64,000 nt of DNA, taken from Thalassia testudinum. Taxonomy: Eukaryota; Streptophyta; Magnoliopsida; Alismatales; Hydrocharitaceae. Made by a program: the position numbers and the translations under genes. Of this stretch, positions 38,545-49,861 are shown piece after piece (position 1 is the stretch's first letter; every line of letters starts with the position of its first letter). Below the pieces are notes generated by a model. It was given only the letters and a program-made list of their open reading frames with translations. It was not told the DNA's origin and made no database searches. The stretch spans positions 8,866,001-8,930,000 of the forward strand of contig JAZHRO010000022.1 of assembly GCA_037157565.1 (NCBI GenBank), written 5' to 3'.

Positions 38545-39704
38545 GGCGACGATCTTTGATTTCTCTTCGCGTTTTGTAACTTACAAATCATTTACCTCAC
38601 TTTTCTCCTTTCTTATTGTAATTGCAGGTACTCTTTCGAGACAGCAAAAGTGGTAGATCGGAGTAAAGTGCTGTGGAAGGTTCTGTGAGTTATCCCCCAC
38701 CTCCCACCCATTAGATTTCATTCCACAACATAATAATTCAAACATCAATCAACCTAGGTGTTTTTATAAACTTTAAGGTTAGATTATTTGTTGTTTGACA
38801 CCCATACTCACCCCAACCCCCACATTAAAAAAAAGAAAAATTAAAAAAAATCTCATAGAGGTACACAACCTCATCTGATTTTCTAACTCAATCGGTAAAC
38901 CGATCTTAGGAGCCGGTACACACATTCAAACACGTAATTGAGTAGAAATCAGATTAGGTAATCATTTGTGTGCCTAATTAAGTGGTGCATCAGGCCAATT
39001 GTTTGAGTTGATTGGGCCGCACCACTTCAAATAAAATCAACTCATCAAGTAGCTGCCAATTAGGTTCAACTCTTTGGGATTTACCAGGCACTCCACATTC
39101 TTTTTAAGCTTCCAAGGAAAACATCTTCACCCGTGCTTTCAAAACCTGGTGTGCCAATGAAACTTGTTTGAAAATGCCTAAAGTTGAATCCTAAAAGCTA
39201 CTAAGCAAGATTTCAACCTTAAAATTCACCACATCAAAAATAATCTTGCTTGAAAATCACTGGTTGTACACGCACACATAAATCAATCAATCATTAAGGG
39301 CACAACCCATTTAAAGGGCCCATCACATTCCAAAGCACATTCAAACCTAGCCCTAAATAAAACAGAGTAGACGTTGGCCTTAAAGATTGGACTCGCTCTT
39401 CAGAACCCAAAACAAGATTATTTTCGATTAGTCTGTTTCTACTATTCAATCTGATGTCTAGCTAGGGGAGAAGAATCAAACGATCGCCGCTTGGGGGTAC
39501 ACTAGGAACTAGAGGCGCAAGTCAAAGGAAGAACCTTCTCCCCAGCCCCTCCTTCTAACTGGTTGGATTGAACAGACGAAAGTAGATAAAATCGTTCCTT
39601 TATCTCAAGATGGGTTTTGGGAGTCTGTAAGTCTTTAGACTAACCCATTTAAGGATAGGTCTGATTGTTTGTATTGCAGGGCACCTTTCTTCCTCTAGTG
39701 TATC

Positions 39705-41507
39705 ATGAATCCTTTCACATATTACACGCATTCCCGTTCTTTCCCTCCCATTGTGAATTATCCTCAACATGACGATTATCCCGACTCGTACTGTAATCAA
39801 CCATCAGTTAATTGGGATAATTCGGATTGGGGATACAGCTCCAAACCTCCATGTTTAGGGTCTAACCCTGAACACTTTGATTCTAATTTCTATCCTTCTT
39901 AGAGCTACATCGATTATAGATCGTCTTCTTTTCATGAACAACCTAATACGATCTACAATCAAGAAGGATACACCGATCCTTACCCATCCTCTGATTTCAC
40001 TGCCTTTAGGTCATCACCATCTTTTGAACAATCTAAAATGACCTATTATCAGGAAGGGTATAACGAATCTCAATTCGTTAATTCCTCTGCATTGATGTCA
40101 AACCCACCCAACCCTGAACCAACTCATTTGGTTCAAGTTAATCAGGTTCAAGATAAGGTTCTAGCTAACTTGAGGAATATCATTCAATCTTTAGAAGTTC
40201 AGCCAACACCTTGCATTGAGAGATTGGAGCCCCTGATTGAAATGATTAATGATTTAAACAAGTCTTTGTTGGATTGGCTCCAGGATGTTAAGGATAAGAA
40301 CCCGGGTGAGTTTTTACTTGGGAAATTAGCGAAATTGAGGATGAGATTCGTGGTTGCTTTGATTCAATCATGGGATGATTCCCAGGATGAACCCTCTTCA
40401 GGAAAGCCAATGACAGAACCCGCTTAGGCACCTGTTGGGGGGGACACATGTTACGAGGTTGACCAGATTGAATTAAAGCAACCAATTAAGGATGATCTGA
40501 TTTCTTCACCTGAGATCCCTGAGCCGGGTTACGAGGAAACGTATATCTCCTTGGAACAAAAAGTGACAAATGATTTTAGGACATACATTGATACGGATCC
40601 TGATTTCTTTGATGGTGAAAATTCAAGTTGCGAAGTCTCACGCGAGTTTTCTGAACACAATTTCTGTGAGACGATTGGGCCTGAGGAATCTGATAGATGA
40701 TTTGATAGCCCAATAACTGAGGAAACTGATCTTATTAGGGCACACATTACGGATCCAGAATCACATTTTCTGGAGGAATTAATTCAATACCCTGATTATC
40801 AGTTACACCCCGTTAAGCTTATCAATAATTCTGTTTATGAGATAATTAGACCCAAGTCAATTCTGATTCTGCCACATCATTTAGACTTGGAGATTTTAGA
40901 CGGGGTGATTAATATACAAGAGGTCCTGGAATTTGATATGCTGAATGAGGAGGATAGGAGCTGGGAAGTTCTGATTTGGGAAGTTAATTTTGGAGGAAAT
41001 GGAAGATTGAGTCGAAGAGTTCCTTTTAAGTTCAAACCATTAAATCAGAACCCTTACGACATTTGTTTTGAGGATATCAAACTCAAGCACATATTCAACG
41101 ATTATCCTTTTGATCTTCAATTCTCTATAACCCGACTTTTTGGTCTTGAGTTGCATCCTCATAAATCGCAGGCCCGACCCCATTTGCATTCTGATTTTAG
41201 GTTTTGGGTAATTTTTATCCAAAACCTAAGATATTCTCGATTATGGGGGATGGGTCTGCACCACAATTTGGTCCACATATGTGGACCTCTATTGATAGGT
41301 CAGAGGATTCTTCTGTTTATTCTGATTCTGACCTGCACTTGTGAATTCTTCATTTCTTTTCTTTGTATAGTGTGCCTAGCTGAAGGCACTAAACTCAGCA
41401 CATATACAGTTTTTTTTAGTTTTCATCTCGGAGCGAACCTGACATTCACGCAATTCAGGTGCTTTCTACGCTTTCCCACTCTGTTTTATGTCTTTTTAAT
41501 ACAATGA
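39705..41507 (+). pseudogene. unknown 601-codon ORF of the LARD-like element
   Basis: A single frame runs from the ATG at 39705 to the stop at 41507, broken only by stops at 39900-39902, 40425-40427 and near 40700, without frameshift. The N-terminus is Tyr/Ser/Pro/Asn-rich (FTYYTHSRSFPPIVNYPQH). The middle has a helical stretch (EPLIEMINDLNKSLLDWLQD), then an acidic part (EELIQYPDYQ, LEFDMLNEEDRSWEV). The last ~90 residues are hydrophobic and may be read-through rather than protein. No retroelement domain is recognised. A decayed homologue with the same order of compositions sits at 5888-7654. Conservation in two elements suggests it was once a real protein. Confidence 0.6.
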
Positions 41508-42750
41508 GGATATTGCATTAGATAGGCGTGGGGGGGGTGGATATTTATCTCTGAATTCATTCGTCAGCTCCATAGATTTGTTTTCTTTTATAAAAAAAAA
41601 TCGGAATTAGGAAAGAGAATTTGGGTTTAGGAAAATTTTCAATCTTAGGAAATACTACATTATAATTTGAACACAAAGACCCTTCAGGTCTTTGGACTTA
41701 ATCAGCCCGTGTATCCACTAAAATGTGGATTTGTCTTTCGAGTCTTCGCCATCTTAATTCTATCGTAATTAGAGTAAATAAGTTTGGGTGATAAGTACAC
41801 GACTTATCAACCCGTTCTTTGATTTGAGGGAATTTTGAGTCTTAAGCATCTACACACTTTCTTTGCACTGACTTGTTGTTCAACGATTTTAACGGAAATT
41901 GGCTAGCTAATGAACCTTCTAGGGTGATATGGCTGGTAAGTTATCGTGGGTAACAACCCATAGGTAGGTTGTCTAGAGCTCAGTCACTGGATCTTTCTCT
42001 TTTTGCTGCCTTTAGGTAAATCTTAGACCAGGGAAGCCACCTACTTAAAAAAAAAGAAGAAGAAAGAAGAAAAAAAATCAAAAAGAAAAGGAGAAAAGAA
42101 CAAAAAGAAATAAGCTACACTTCGTTGCACGAGTATGGTTGGCAAGTTGTCGGTGGTAACAGCTCATCGACCGGTTGTTCAGAACCCAGCTCAGTAAATG
42201 CACTAAAAAAATTCCCAAAACACTTAGGAAGAAGCGGAGAAGTAGAATAAACCAGGGAGATATACACTGAATTCACCCTTGTGTTGACCCCGTTAAAAAA
42301 TAAAAGTAGGGAGAAGGCTACCGGTTGTAAAGATACACCTTTAGGCAGAATTCTTTTTGAGGTCACCTAGAGGCGTAGAAACCCGAAGTCCGTTTTAACT
42401 GCCGGTCAACGAGTCTATCACAATCATAATAAGATGCTTAAAGCTTAGGGTTCTCATCAAATCTTGGGTGAGTTGAATGGCCGTAGAAAGCCACTCTTAA
42501 ACCCTAAAATTTCAAAATCCAAAAAAATTAGAAAAGAGTAAAAAGAGAAAAAGAAATTTTTTTTCTTTGAATAAGGCGAGGGCTTGAGGTGGTCTGCATT
42601 TTGGCTGATACTCGGGCGCTGTTGTGTCTTTGAAAGTTCAGATCCTAAGTAGACAATTTCTTAATAATTGAAAATAACTCATGCCCAAATAATCCAACCT
42701 AATTCTTTTATAAATAGCATACAGTTTTTGCTAGGGACTAGCAAAAGATA
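41508..42750 (+). other. long non-coding 3' region of the LARD-like element
   Basis: No gene is visible. It contains an A/G-rich tract (42045-42110) and a second A-rich tract (42530-42560). The related element has equivalents near 8945. Confidence 0.6.
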
Positions 42751-42762
42751 AGCATGGGGGTA
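42751..42762 (+). other. polypurine tract
   Basis: AGCATGGGGGTA directly precedes the 3' LTR, where plus-strand DNA synthesis is primed. Confidence 0.65.
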
Positions 42763-44501
42763 TGATGTAAACACATTTACACTACTTAAGATGTCTATTT
42801 ATGCATGTTCTTAAGCATAGGATTGCATTTCATGATATAAATATTGTATAACATGATCATCTTGCATTTAGATTAGTTTGAACAAAATGGAGGTTAATTG
42901 TCTCCTTTTATGTACTTGGACAGGGTAAACATTTTATCGGGGCCTCAAATCAAAGATCCAACCGTATGGATGTGATCAGGGCGACGATTGGAGTTCAACG
43001 ACTCCAAGATCACCCTAATCAGGCATCTGTAGCATCAGATAGTGACCGAGGAACCCTAGAAGATCAAGGGCCAGGATGGTGTAAATCCGCCTTCTAATGA
43101 CAAATCCGATCGCACGGATGAATTCGGATCGACGATCGCAGCCCAACGACGCAAAAATCGAGTCAATCCGACATCCGTGGCACCATCTACAACATCCAGA
43201 AGATGGACGACCAAGATGATGCCACGTGGTGCCATCTCGACCGCCCAAACAGCCGCTTACATTCTCTGAAGACCCCGCACCCGCTCCCTCTCCACCATTG
43301 GATCTCGATCCAATGGCTGTGGACAGCTACGCCTAAAAATGCCCGCTCGACCATCCGTGTCTCGTAGCACAGCGATCGAGCGTGCTTGCGCGAGCTGCAG
43401 CCGCGGGTTCGAACCGCAGCGAAGGGGAGAAAGGGACGGGCGAGCGAGTGATGGCGGGCATTGGATCGTCATCGGACGGCCGTCTGCGCTCAATAGAGAT
43501 CACGCGCTATTGCACGCGCAGCAAGGACACGCGATCATACGCGTTGGGCAGGCACGCAGCAATGGGCGATCACGCATCTTAAGCCGTCCGATTGCTGAGA
43601 ATTAAAAAACGTGCGCGGACGTCGAAGAAGAGAGCAGCTGAGGAGGCGCGCGTGGGCGCGGGTGCTACGCCCACGTTGGGGCTTTAGTGACGGATTTATT
43701 CGTCATTAAAGACCCCTCATTTATTATTTTAAAGATGTAATGACCATTTTGCCTCCACTCCTTGCAACTATAAAAGGAGACCCCCTCCATACGAAATTCT
43801 CATCCCTTCCTTCTCTTCTCTACCTCTCCAATGCTCAAGAGAAGCTTGTCCCACACCTAGGATGCTTCTCCCGAGATAAAGTCCAAATTTTCGTCCCCCT
43901 TCGGAAGTGGATCCCACGACGACGACGGCGTGCTGCTCCGTTCCCGTTCTGCTTCGTCCTCCTTCGTCCAGGCGTCGTCCTCCAAGCGACCGTCGAGGAG
44001 GATTATTCCCTCCCTATTCTTTTTACTGCTTTCTAGTATAGATTTACTACTTTCTAGAGTAGTTCTGCTCGTCCTCCAAGTGATCGTCGAGGAGGACATT
44101 TCTCCCTCCATTCTTTTAATGCTTTCTAGAGTAAATTTATCGGTTTCTAGTGTAATTGTTTTATGCTTTCTAGTTGTAATGAACAATCTCCTTAATAATA
44201 AATTCTTTGTTTATTCTACATCTCATTTTGATTTCTATGCTTAATATTCTCTCTCTCTCTTACCCTCTCTCTATCTCTACTATTTATTGTAAATAATTAG
44301 ATAGTTGTAAATTGAATTACTTCGTGACAAATAAAAAGAAACGCCTAGTTTTTAAATCAAACGTCCGCCTCCCTGTGTTCGACCCGGAATTTCAATTTCG
44401 GTATAAATTTTATTTGTTGAACACGAATTCTTCGCTTTCAAGCTACAACGACAGGTTTTCCAAAACCAAACACGTTAGCGTAGCAATTCGAGCATTCAAC
44501 A
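42763..44501 (+). repeat. 3' LTR of the LARD-like element
   Basis: It is near-identical to 36770-38523, with scattered substitutions and small gaps (for example a loss near 43595 relative to 37602). It ends CATTCAACA, followed by the CCTAT duplication. Confidence 0.92.
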
Positions 44502-44662
44502 CCTATAGAATAAGCCAACCACATTAAACGAGCCCAAAACCGTATACAAGTGACACTAACTCGTAGAGAAACTTAAGTGAAAAACAACAGTAGTTTGTTT
44601 GCGAAAATCTGATTCCGTTTGGGCCCTAAACGGGCCAAAAACATGCACACTGTCCAAAATCA

Positions 44663-45061
44663 AACGTCTGGGACTAATCCCAAACATCTTAAAAGGCGTT
44701 AGTACTCACCCTCAGTTTCCTGCGGCTTCCTCAGATGTCCAGATCCTTCCGCGATCATCTGAGGAGAGTTCTAGACGTCAAACTCCCCTTCTGGTCGTCT
44801 AGAAGTACGGTTAGACATCTGCGATGTGTCCAACGTCCAAAAGTGCCTCGGAGAGCACACCGTGCGCCTTTCCAATGCTCTGCCCCTACGTACGTATGCG
44901 TAGAGCTAAAAATGGCCAACCAAAATCCCCTGCGATAAGGCCTGCATGGCCGGAAATTGTGTAGAAGCACGTACCTTGACACAAACGTTCTTTCAGACGT
45001 CTGGCTTCAACTCCGAAGGTCCCCCTGCTACTCCAGACGTCTGGGATGTGCTCCAAATGTT
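44663..45061. repeat. 20-bp-pitch palindrome arrays in the family-A solo LTR
   Basis: In this older copy the sites are partly decayed but keep phase. The chain at 44734, 44774, 44794 and 44814 reads GATGTC, GACGTC, GTCGTC and GACATC. The chain at 44996, 45036 and 45056 reads GACGTC, GACGTC and AATGTT, with the expected slot at 45016 eroded. The pair at 44663/44683 reads AACGTC/AACATC. All intervals within a chain are multiples of 20. Confidence 0.8.
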
Positions 45062-45102
45062 TGATACTGGATGTAAGGACCCATCACTTTTTAGCCTTTT
45101 AA

Positions 45103-45998
45103 GACGTCTGGAGTCTTAGTCAGACGTCTAGACCCGTTCCCGGATGTCTGAAAGTGGAATTTTTGTACTGCGCACTGCACTCTGCACGCGGGCGACGCGC
45201 AGAACCGTTCCTTCCTCTCTCTCTTCCTCACCTCCCCCGAACCCTAAACCCCATACCCTCTTACATAAACGCCCCTCCTTTCTCCTCTCCATTCCACACA
45301 CCACAGCCGCCACCACCTTCAGTTCTTGTGCAGGAGCGGCGAGAGGGGGCGAGCGAGGGAGAGCGAGAGGGACGAAGGAGGAGAGCTCGAGAGGAGGAGG
45401 ACGCCTAAGGTCGGTGGAGCTTCGATGGAAGCTCGGCAGAGCTCGCACGGCCAACGGTGGGTGCATGCGCAAGGAGGAGGGGGCTCGGGGAGGCGACCTC
45501 CCGGCCCTCTGCAGCGACTGGAGATGCTGCAGTGCGTGGCAAGTGAGCGGAGTGAGCTGTGAGGAGTTCCTGATACTGGAAGTTTTCCAGTATCAGACGT
45601 CTGAAGTGGAGTCCAGATGACTGGCGAGGCATCTGGACGTCCGAAGCTAAGGCCGGACGTCTGAGAACACGAGTTTGCGCGAGGTATGTACATTCCTACA
45701 CTGATCTCCGCCATGCAGAGTATCTCAACGTAGGAGCTGTGGGACTGATTTCTTTGCTGCATCTTTCGTACGCAGGGCAGGCTTTGGGAAGGCACGCGGT
45801 GCACTTTCCCAAGCACTTTTGGACGTCTGATCACATCACCAGACGTTCGAAGGTGCTTCCAGACGACCGGAGACATTATTCGACGTATGGAACTGTCTTC
45901 AGATGGTCGCAAGGAAGGTCTGGACGTCTGATCAGCCGTAGGAGACACAAGGTAAGATCTGACGCCTTTTAAGACGTCTGGGATTATTCCTAGACGTC
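45103..45998. repeat. phased GACGTC palindrome arrays, 5' LTR
   Basis: Hexamer starts by chain: 45103, 45123, 45143 (GACGTC, GACGTC, GATGTC); 45596, 45616, 45636, 45656 (GACGTC, GATGAC, GACGTC, GACGTC); 45822, 45842, 45862, 45882, 45902, 45923 (GACGTC, GACGTT, GACGAC, GACGTA, GATGGT, GACGTC); 45973, 45993 (both GACGTC). The interval is 20 bp everywhere except the last step of the six-site chain (21). The best-preserved site is CAGACGTCTG; the 10-bp spacers are not conserved. Confidence 0.9.
45570..45596. repeat. perfect 10-bp inverted repeat beside the array
   Basis: CTGATACTGG (45570-45579) and CCAGTATCAG (45587-45596) are perfectly complementary around a 7-bp loop. The right arm overlaps the first palindrome of the four-site chain. 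The same hairpin in the solo LTR of this family is the place where the present element inserted. Confidence 0.85.
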
Positions 45999-47766
45999 TA
46001 ATTTTGAACAGTAGTCACGTTTTTGACCTGTTTAGGGTCCGATTGGGGTCCGTTTTACGCAAACAAAATACCTGTACTTTCCTATCGAGTTCCTCTACGT
46101 ACTAGAGTCTATTTTACATTGTTCTGAACTATCCTTTTGTGATGTATTCCTTAGTATAGGGTTTCAGCCTGCTGCATGTTTGGGGCCCACAGAGACATTT
46201 GGGTCTGCGGTTCAAGTCTCCATTACTCTCGTGTTTCCTGGTAGAGTGGTTTAATCCAGTTATTAATATTTGAATAAGAATGTGCTTGGTTGAATTAGTC
46301 AAATGGAACTCTAGGATGTGAAATGAACCCTAGGATAGAGAAATGAATGAACCTGTTTGTACTATAAGGTTTATTTGCATGCGTAATTGAGGTAAATTGC
46401 TAGAAAATGCCTGTATTAAAATTGTGAGTTGCCTGTTAGAATATGAGCTTCCTGTATTTAAAGAATAATTACCTGTGAAATCACCAGTTGTATATATTGA
46501 GAATTGAATTCTGAAAATACGAGCTGCCTGTATATGGATAAGAAATGAATTATGAAAGATGAGATCTGGATCGAGATAAATGAGGTGAACATGGGCATGA
46601 ACCCTACGGGGAATAAAAAGTATAACTCCTGTGGATAGACAAAATCTGGAATGTAGATGGGAAGTGTGCTGGCCCTTGCGTACGTGGTACCAAGGGGAGT
46701 AACTGTTCCCTTTTAGTGTACGTGGTAGACCCGAGGTTAAGATTGACCACTCTATACTAACTCCTGTCGACCCTTGCGTACGCAGTACCGAGGCATGCTA
46801 CTAGTGTAGGGAGAGAGCTAGCCACCCCACGGGACCTGTGGTTAAGCTAGCCAACCTACACCGACTTTTTTGGTTCTCTGGGCAAACCGTGGTAGTAAGC
46901 CAAGGGTGCACGAACTATGGAGGGGCGAGACCCCTAGTTGGTTCTGAGGGACGAGACCCCTGTTCTGAGAGGGCAAAGCCCTATATTTTTCCGTGCTATA
47001 CTTTGGCGTACCCGCTAGCGGAAACGACTGATCGCGTGTCAATGTGGGGTAGCTACCCATGCGCTTATCACGCGTGCCGTAGTCACCGCTACGTCTCGAC
47101 AGTGACCCTGGGGTGGTTGACTGGGTGTAGGACTACCATGGGGGACTGTTCCGGCCAGGTGAGCACCACGTGTACCTTTTACTCTACGGAAAAGACTGCA
47201 ATCAAGATCGTTCCCACGAAGAACATGCAAGATCAAGAAATACCTAGATACTTGAGAAATAAATAGAATAGAATCACATAAATGAGATAAATAAAAATGA
47301 GAAATAAACCTACTTTTGCTTTTATTGTACTTGCACTTAAATAATGTAAACACCACTCTACTCAGCGCTCGCTCACTCTATCTTTTCGTAACCCTATTCG
47401 GACCAGGAGTTGAGCAGCCCGAGTTTTCGACTGTAGAGGATGCTGGGCCCAGTTGAGTCCAGCCATAGTTTCTCTTCAACACTTTCTTTTCTCCACTGTT
47501 GTAGTAAGTAATGGACACTTAGTTATTGTTCTGCTACTTCTGTTTCCTTTCCGCTTTCCGTTGTTGTTATGGTGGTATGTACTGAGATAGCTATTCTACT
47601 TCCTTTACTGTTTTGTACATTTCTTCTGCTTAGTTATATTGCATGCGTGAATATGATTTATTTTCCTACTTTTGGTTATTTCTTGTTGGACGACTAGGTC
47701 TTGGGATTAGTCGAGGCGAGTCGGTCTCGGGTCCTATAGGGATCCGGGAATCGGGTCGTAACAAGA

Positions 47767-47778
47767 TGGTATCAGAGC
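47767..47778 (+). other. primer-binding site for initiator tRNA-Met
   Basis: TGGTATCAGAGC starts 3 bp after the 5' LTR and is complementary to the 3' end of plant initiator tRNA-Met. This is the usual primer of copia elements and chromoviruses. Confidence 0.9.
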
Positions 47779-47950
47779 AAGGTCGTCCCGAGAAATGAAC
47801 CAATTGGCTTGAGAATAACCACTCACATGCATATAACCAGGATAGCTGTCACAACATCTAATTTTGATCTTCGCTTCTGAGTCGTATTCCTTCGTGTATT
47901 TTGGTGTTGTTGACGATCCTTGTTCTTCCTCTTTCATCTCCTTGTAGGAG

Positions 47951-48172
47951 ATGCCTTGTTGTAGGCGCGGGGACAGACATGTCAGGCTTGGGATCAACGC
48001 TTCCCCGCCTCTCCTCCTGAGTGTCCAGGCCCAGGATCTCGTCCAGTTGATTCGAGAGGTCGTCCGAGAAGAATTTCAGCTTCCGCCGACTCCGCTGCCC
48101 CCTCATGTTCCTTCCGAGGGTGTGGAGGGGGAGCCTTCCATGGGATGGCAAAGTCACCGTAGCTCCAGGTGA
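47951..48172 (+). pseudogene. truncated gag N-terminus
   Basis: A 73-residue frame starts MPCCRRGDRHVR and continues QDLVQLIREVVREEFQLPP, typical of the first residues of chromovirus Gag (a basic start followed by a helix and a Pro-rich linker). It stops soon after, and pol sequence begins about 20 bp later. Roughly the whole capsid, zinc-knuckle and protease section is missing. This deletion makes the element non-autonomous. Confidence 0.6.
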
Positions 48173-48192
48173 GCTAGGGGTGTGAGGGATTT

Positions 48193-49690
48193 TTGGCCTG
48201 TGTAGTGGTAGAGCCTAGCCCCATGGCTGACTTTCAGAGTATCCTGGTGGTTTGCAAGTACCCCGACGTTTTTCCAAAGAAGCTGCTAGGACTACCGCCT
48301 GAGCGTGAGATCGAGTTTAAGATGTTACTGGTACCGGGAACCAACCCCATTTTTACTGCACCGTACCAGATGGCACCGCCTGAGCTGCGAGAGCTCAAGT
48401 CACAGCTATAGGACTTGTTGGAGAAAGGCTTTGTGAGGCCCAACGTGTCCCCGTGGGGAGCCCCTGTATTATTTGTGAAGAAGAAGGATGGTACCCTGTG
48501 ACTTTATGTCAACTACCGACAGCTGAATAGGGTCACCATCAAGAACAAGCATCCGCTGTTGAGGATTGACGACCTCTTCGACTAGTTGCGAGATGCCACA
48601 ATGTTCTCCAAGATAGATTTGAGGTCAGGCTACCACCAATTGAGGATCAGGGAGACCGACGTCTCCAAGACAGCTTTCCGTACCCGGTACGGGCACTACG
48701 AGTTCTTGGTCATGCCATTTGGGTTGACCAATGCCCCGCTGCTTTCATGGATTCGATGAACCGGGTTTTCAGGTCATACTTGGACCAGTTTGTGGTGGTT
48801 TCAACGACGATGTGCTCGTTTACTCGCGAGGTGAGGCGCAGCACGGACAGCATTTTCGCATGATTCTGGACACCTTGAGATGACGCAGGCTATATGCCAA
48901 GTACAGCAAGTGCGAGTTTTGGTTGAGGTAGGTGACTTTCTTGGGTCACGTGATTTCAGGGGATGGTTTGACTGTGGATCCAACTAAGGTTGAGGCCGTA
49001 CTCATGTGGGAGAGACCACGTACAATGACAAAGATACGTAGCTTTTTGGGACTAGCAAGTTACTATCGGCGATTTATCAGTGGATTCTCTCAGATTGCAC
49101 GTCCTATGACCCAGTTGACCCGGAAGGACATGCCCTTTGCTTGGACAGATGAGCGCGAAGCATATTTTTAGGAGTTGAAGGAGAGACTGACTACAGCTCC
49201 TGTGCTTATCATTCCAGACAGCAGTGACAGTTTTGTGGTTTACACAGACGCTTCGTTGCAGGGGATTAGGGGGTGTACTCATACAGCGGGGTCACGTTGT
49301 CGCTTACGCTTTGCGGCAACTGAAGCCTCATGAGCATAACCACCCTACCCATGACTTAGATCTGGTAGCTATTATCCTCGCACTGAAGACATAGAGGCAC
49401 TACCTTTACGGTGAGACTTTCGAGATTTTCACGAATCATAAGAGCCTCAGGTACTTGTTTGATCAAAAGGAGCTTAACATGAGACAGAGATGTTGGTTAA
49501 AGCCCCTGAAAGACTACGACCGTAGCATCTCCTACCACCCAGGGAAGACCAATGTGGTGGCTGACGCCTTGACCCAGAAGGTGCCCGTCCACTTGGCCAG
49601 TCTACAGGCGCAAAGTTGGACACTTATGGAAGAGTTAAGCAGTTGGCGACCCCGGGAATCACAGGGGTATTGTGGGACAGTGACAGTGAC
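48193..49690 (+). pseudogene. chromovirus reverse transcriptase and RNase H
   Basis: The frame opens with ILVVCKYPDVFPKKLLGLPP and PYQMAPPELRELKSQL, the chromovirus RT start. Further blocks are [38 protein letters not shown], and [19 protein letters not shown]. The catalytic region at 48800-48811 encodes FNDD (usually FIDD) and lies behind a one-base loss, so the polymerase is inactivated twice. The thumb region ends at [17 protein letters not shown]. RNase H is recognisable from about 49230 ([23 protein letters not shown]) with stops. It would copy element RNA to DNA; here it is dead. Confidence 0.9.
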
Positions 49691-49861
49691 GCGGTAGATG
49701 CGACTAGAGCTGATAGACCGCATCATCGCAAGGCAGATGACATACCCGTACTTACAGACGCTGTGAGACAGGGTGTTGATTGGGGACCCAGGAGACTTTT
49801 CCCTTACAAACGAGATATTGCGCATAAGGGGACGCTTATGCGTTCCTAAGGACGAGGAGTT

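Larger units (their letters stand above)
36770..44501 (+). mobile_element. LARD-like LTR retrotransposon with TSD
   Basis: Two LTRs of 1754 and 1739 bp start TGATGTAAACAC and end CATTCAACA. They flank a 4.2-kb interior with a tRNA-Asp primer site, one long unknown ORF, a long non-coding 3' part and a polypurine tract. The insertion is bounded by CCTAT at 36765-36769 and 44502-44506. No gag, protease, RT or integrase domain is present, so movement would need enzymes from another element, probably an Athila/Tat-type relative since these use the tRNA-Asp primer. The LTRs are nearly identical by eye, so the insertion is fairly young and later than the family-A solo LTR. Confidence 0.9.
45072..47763 (+). 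repeat. 5' LTR of the family-A chromovirus
   Basis: The probable TATA box is TTACATAAAC (45261-45270), against TTATATAAAC (51451-51460) in the 3' LTR. Phased palindrome sites lie at 45103-45148 upstream of it and at 45596-45998 downstream. A perfect 10-bp inverted repeat lies at 45570-45596. Relative to the 3' LTR it lacks 12 bp within the first array. Open frames at 45128-45948 overlap on both strands and are low-complexity LTR sequence. Confidence 0.9.

Noticed and set aside
45128..45948. Overlapping open frames of 75-209 codons on both strands (repeated at 51318-51887)
   Set aside because: They fall wholly inside the two copies of one LTR. Stop-poor GC-rich sequence explains them.
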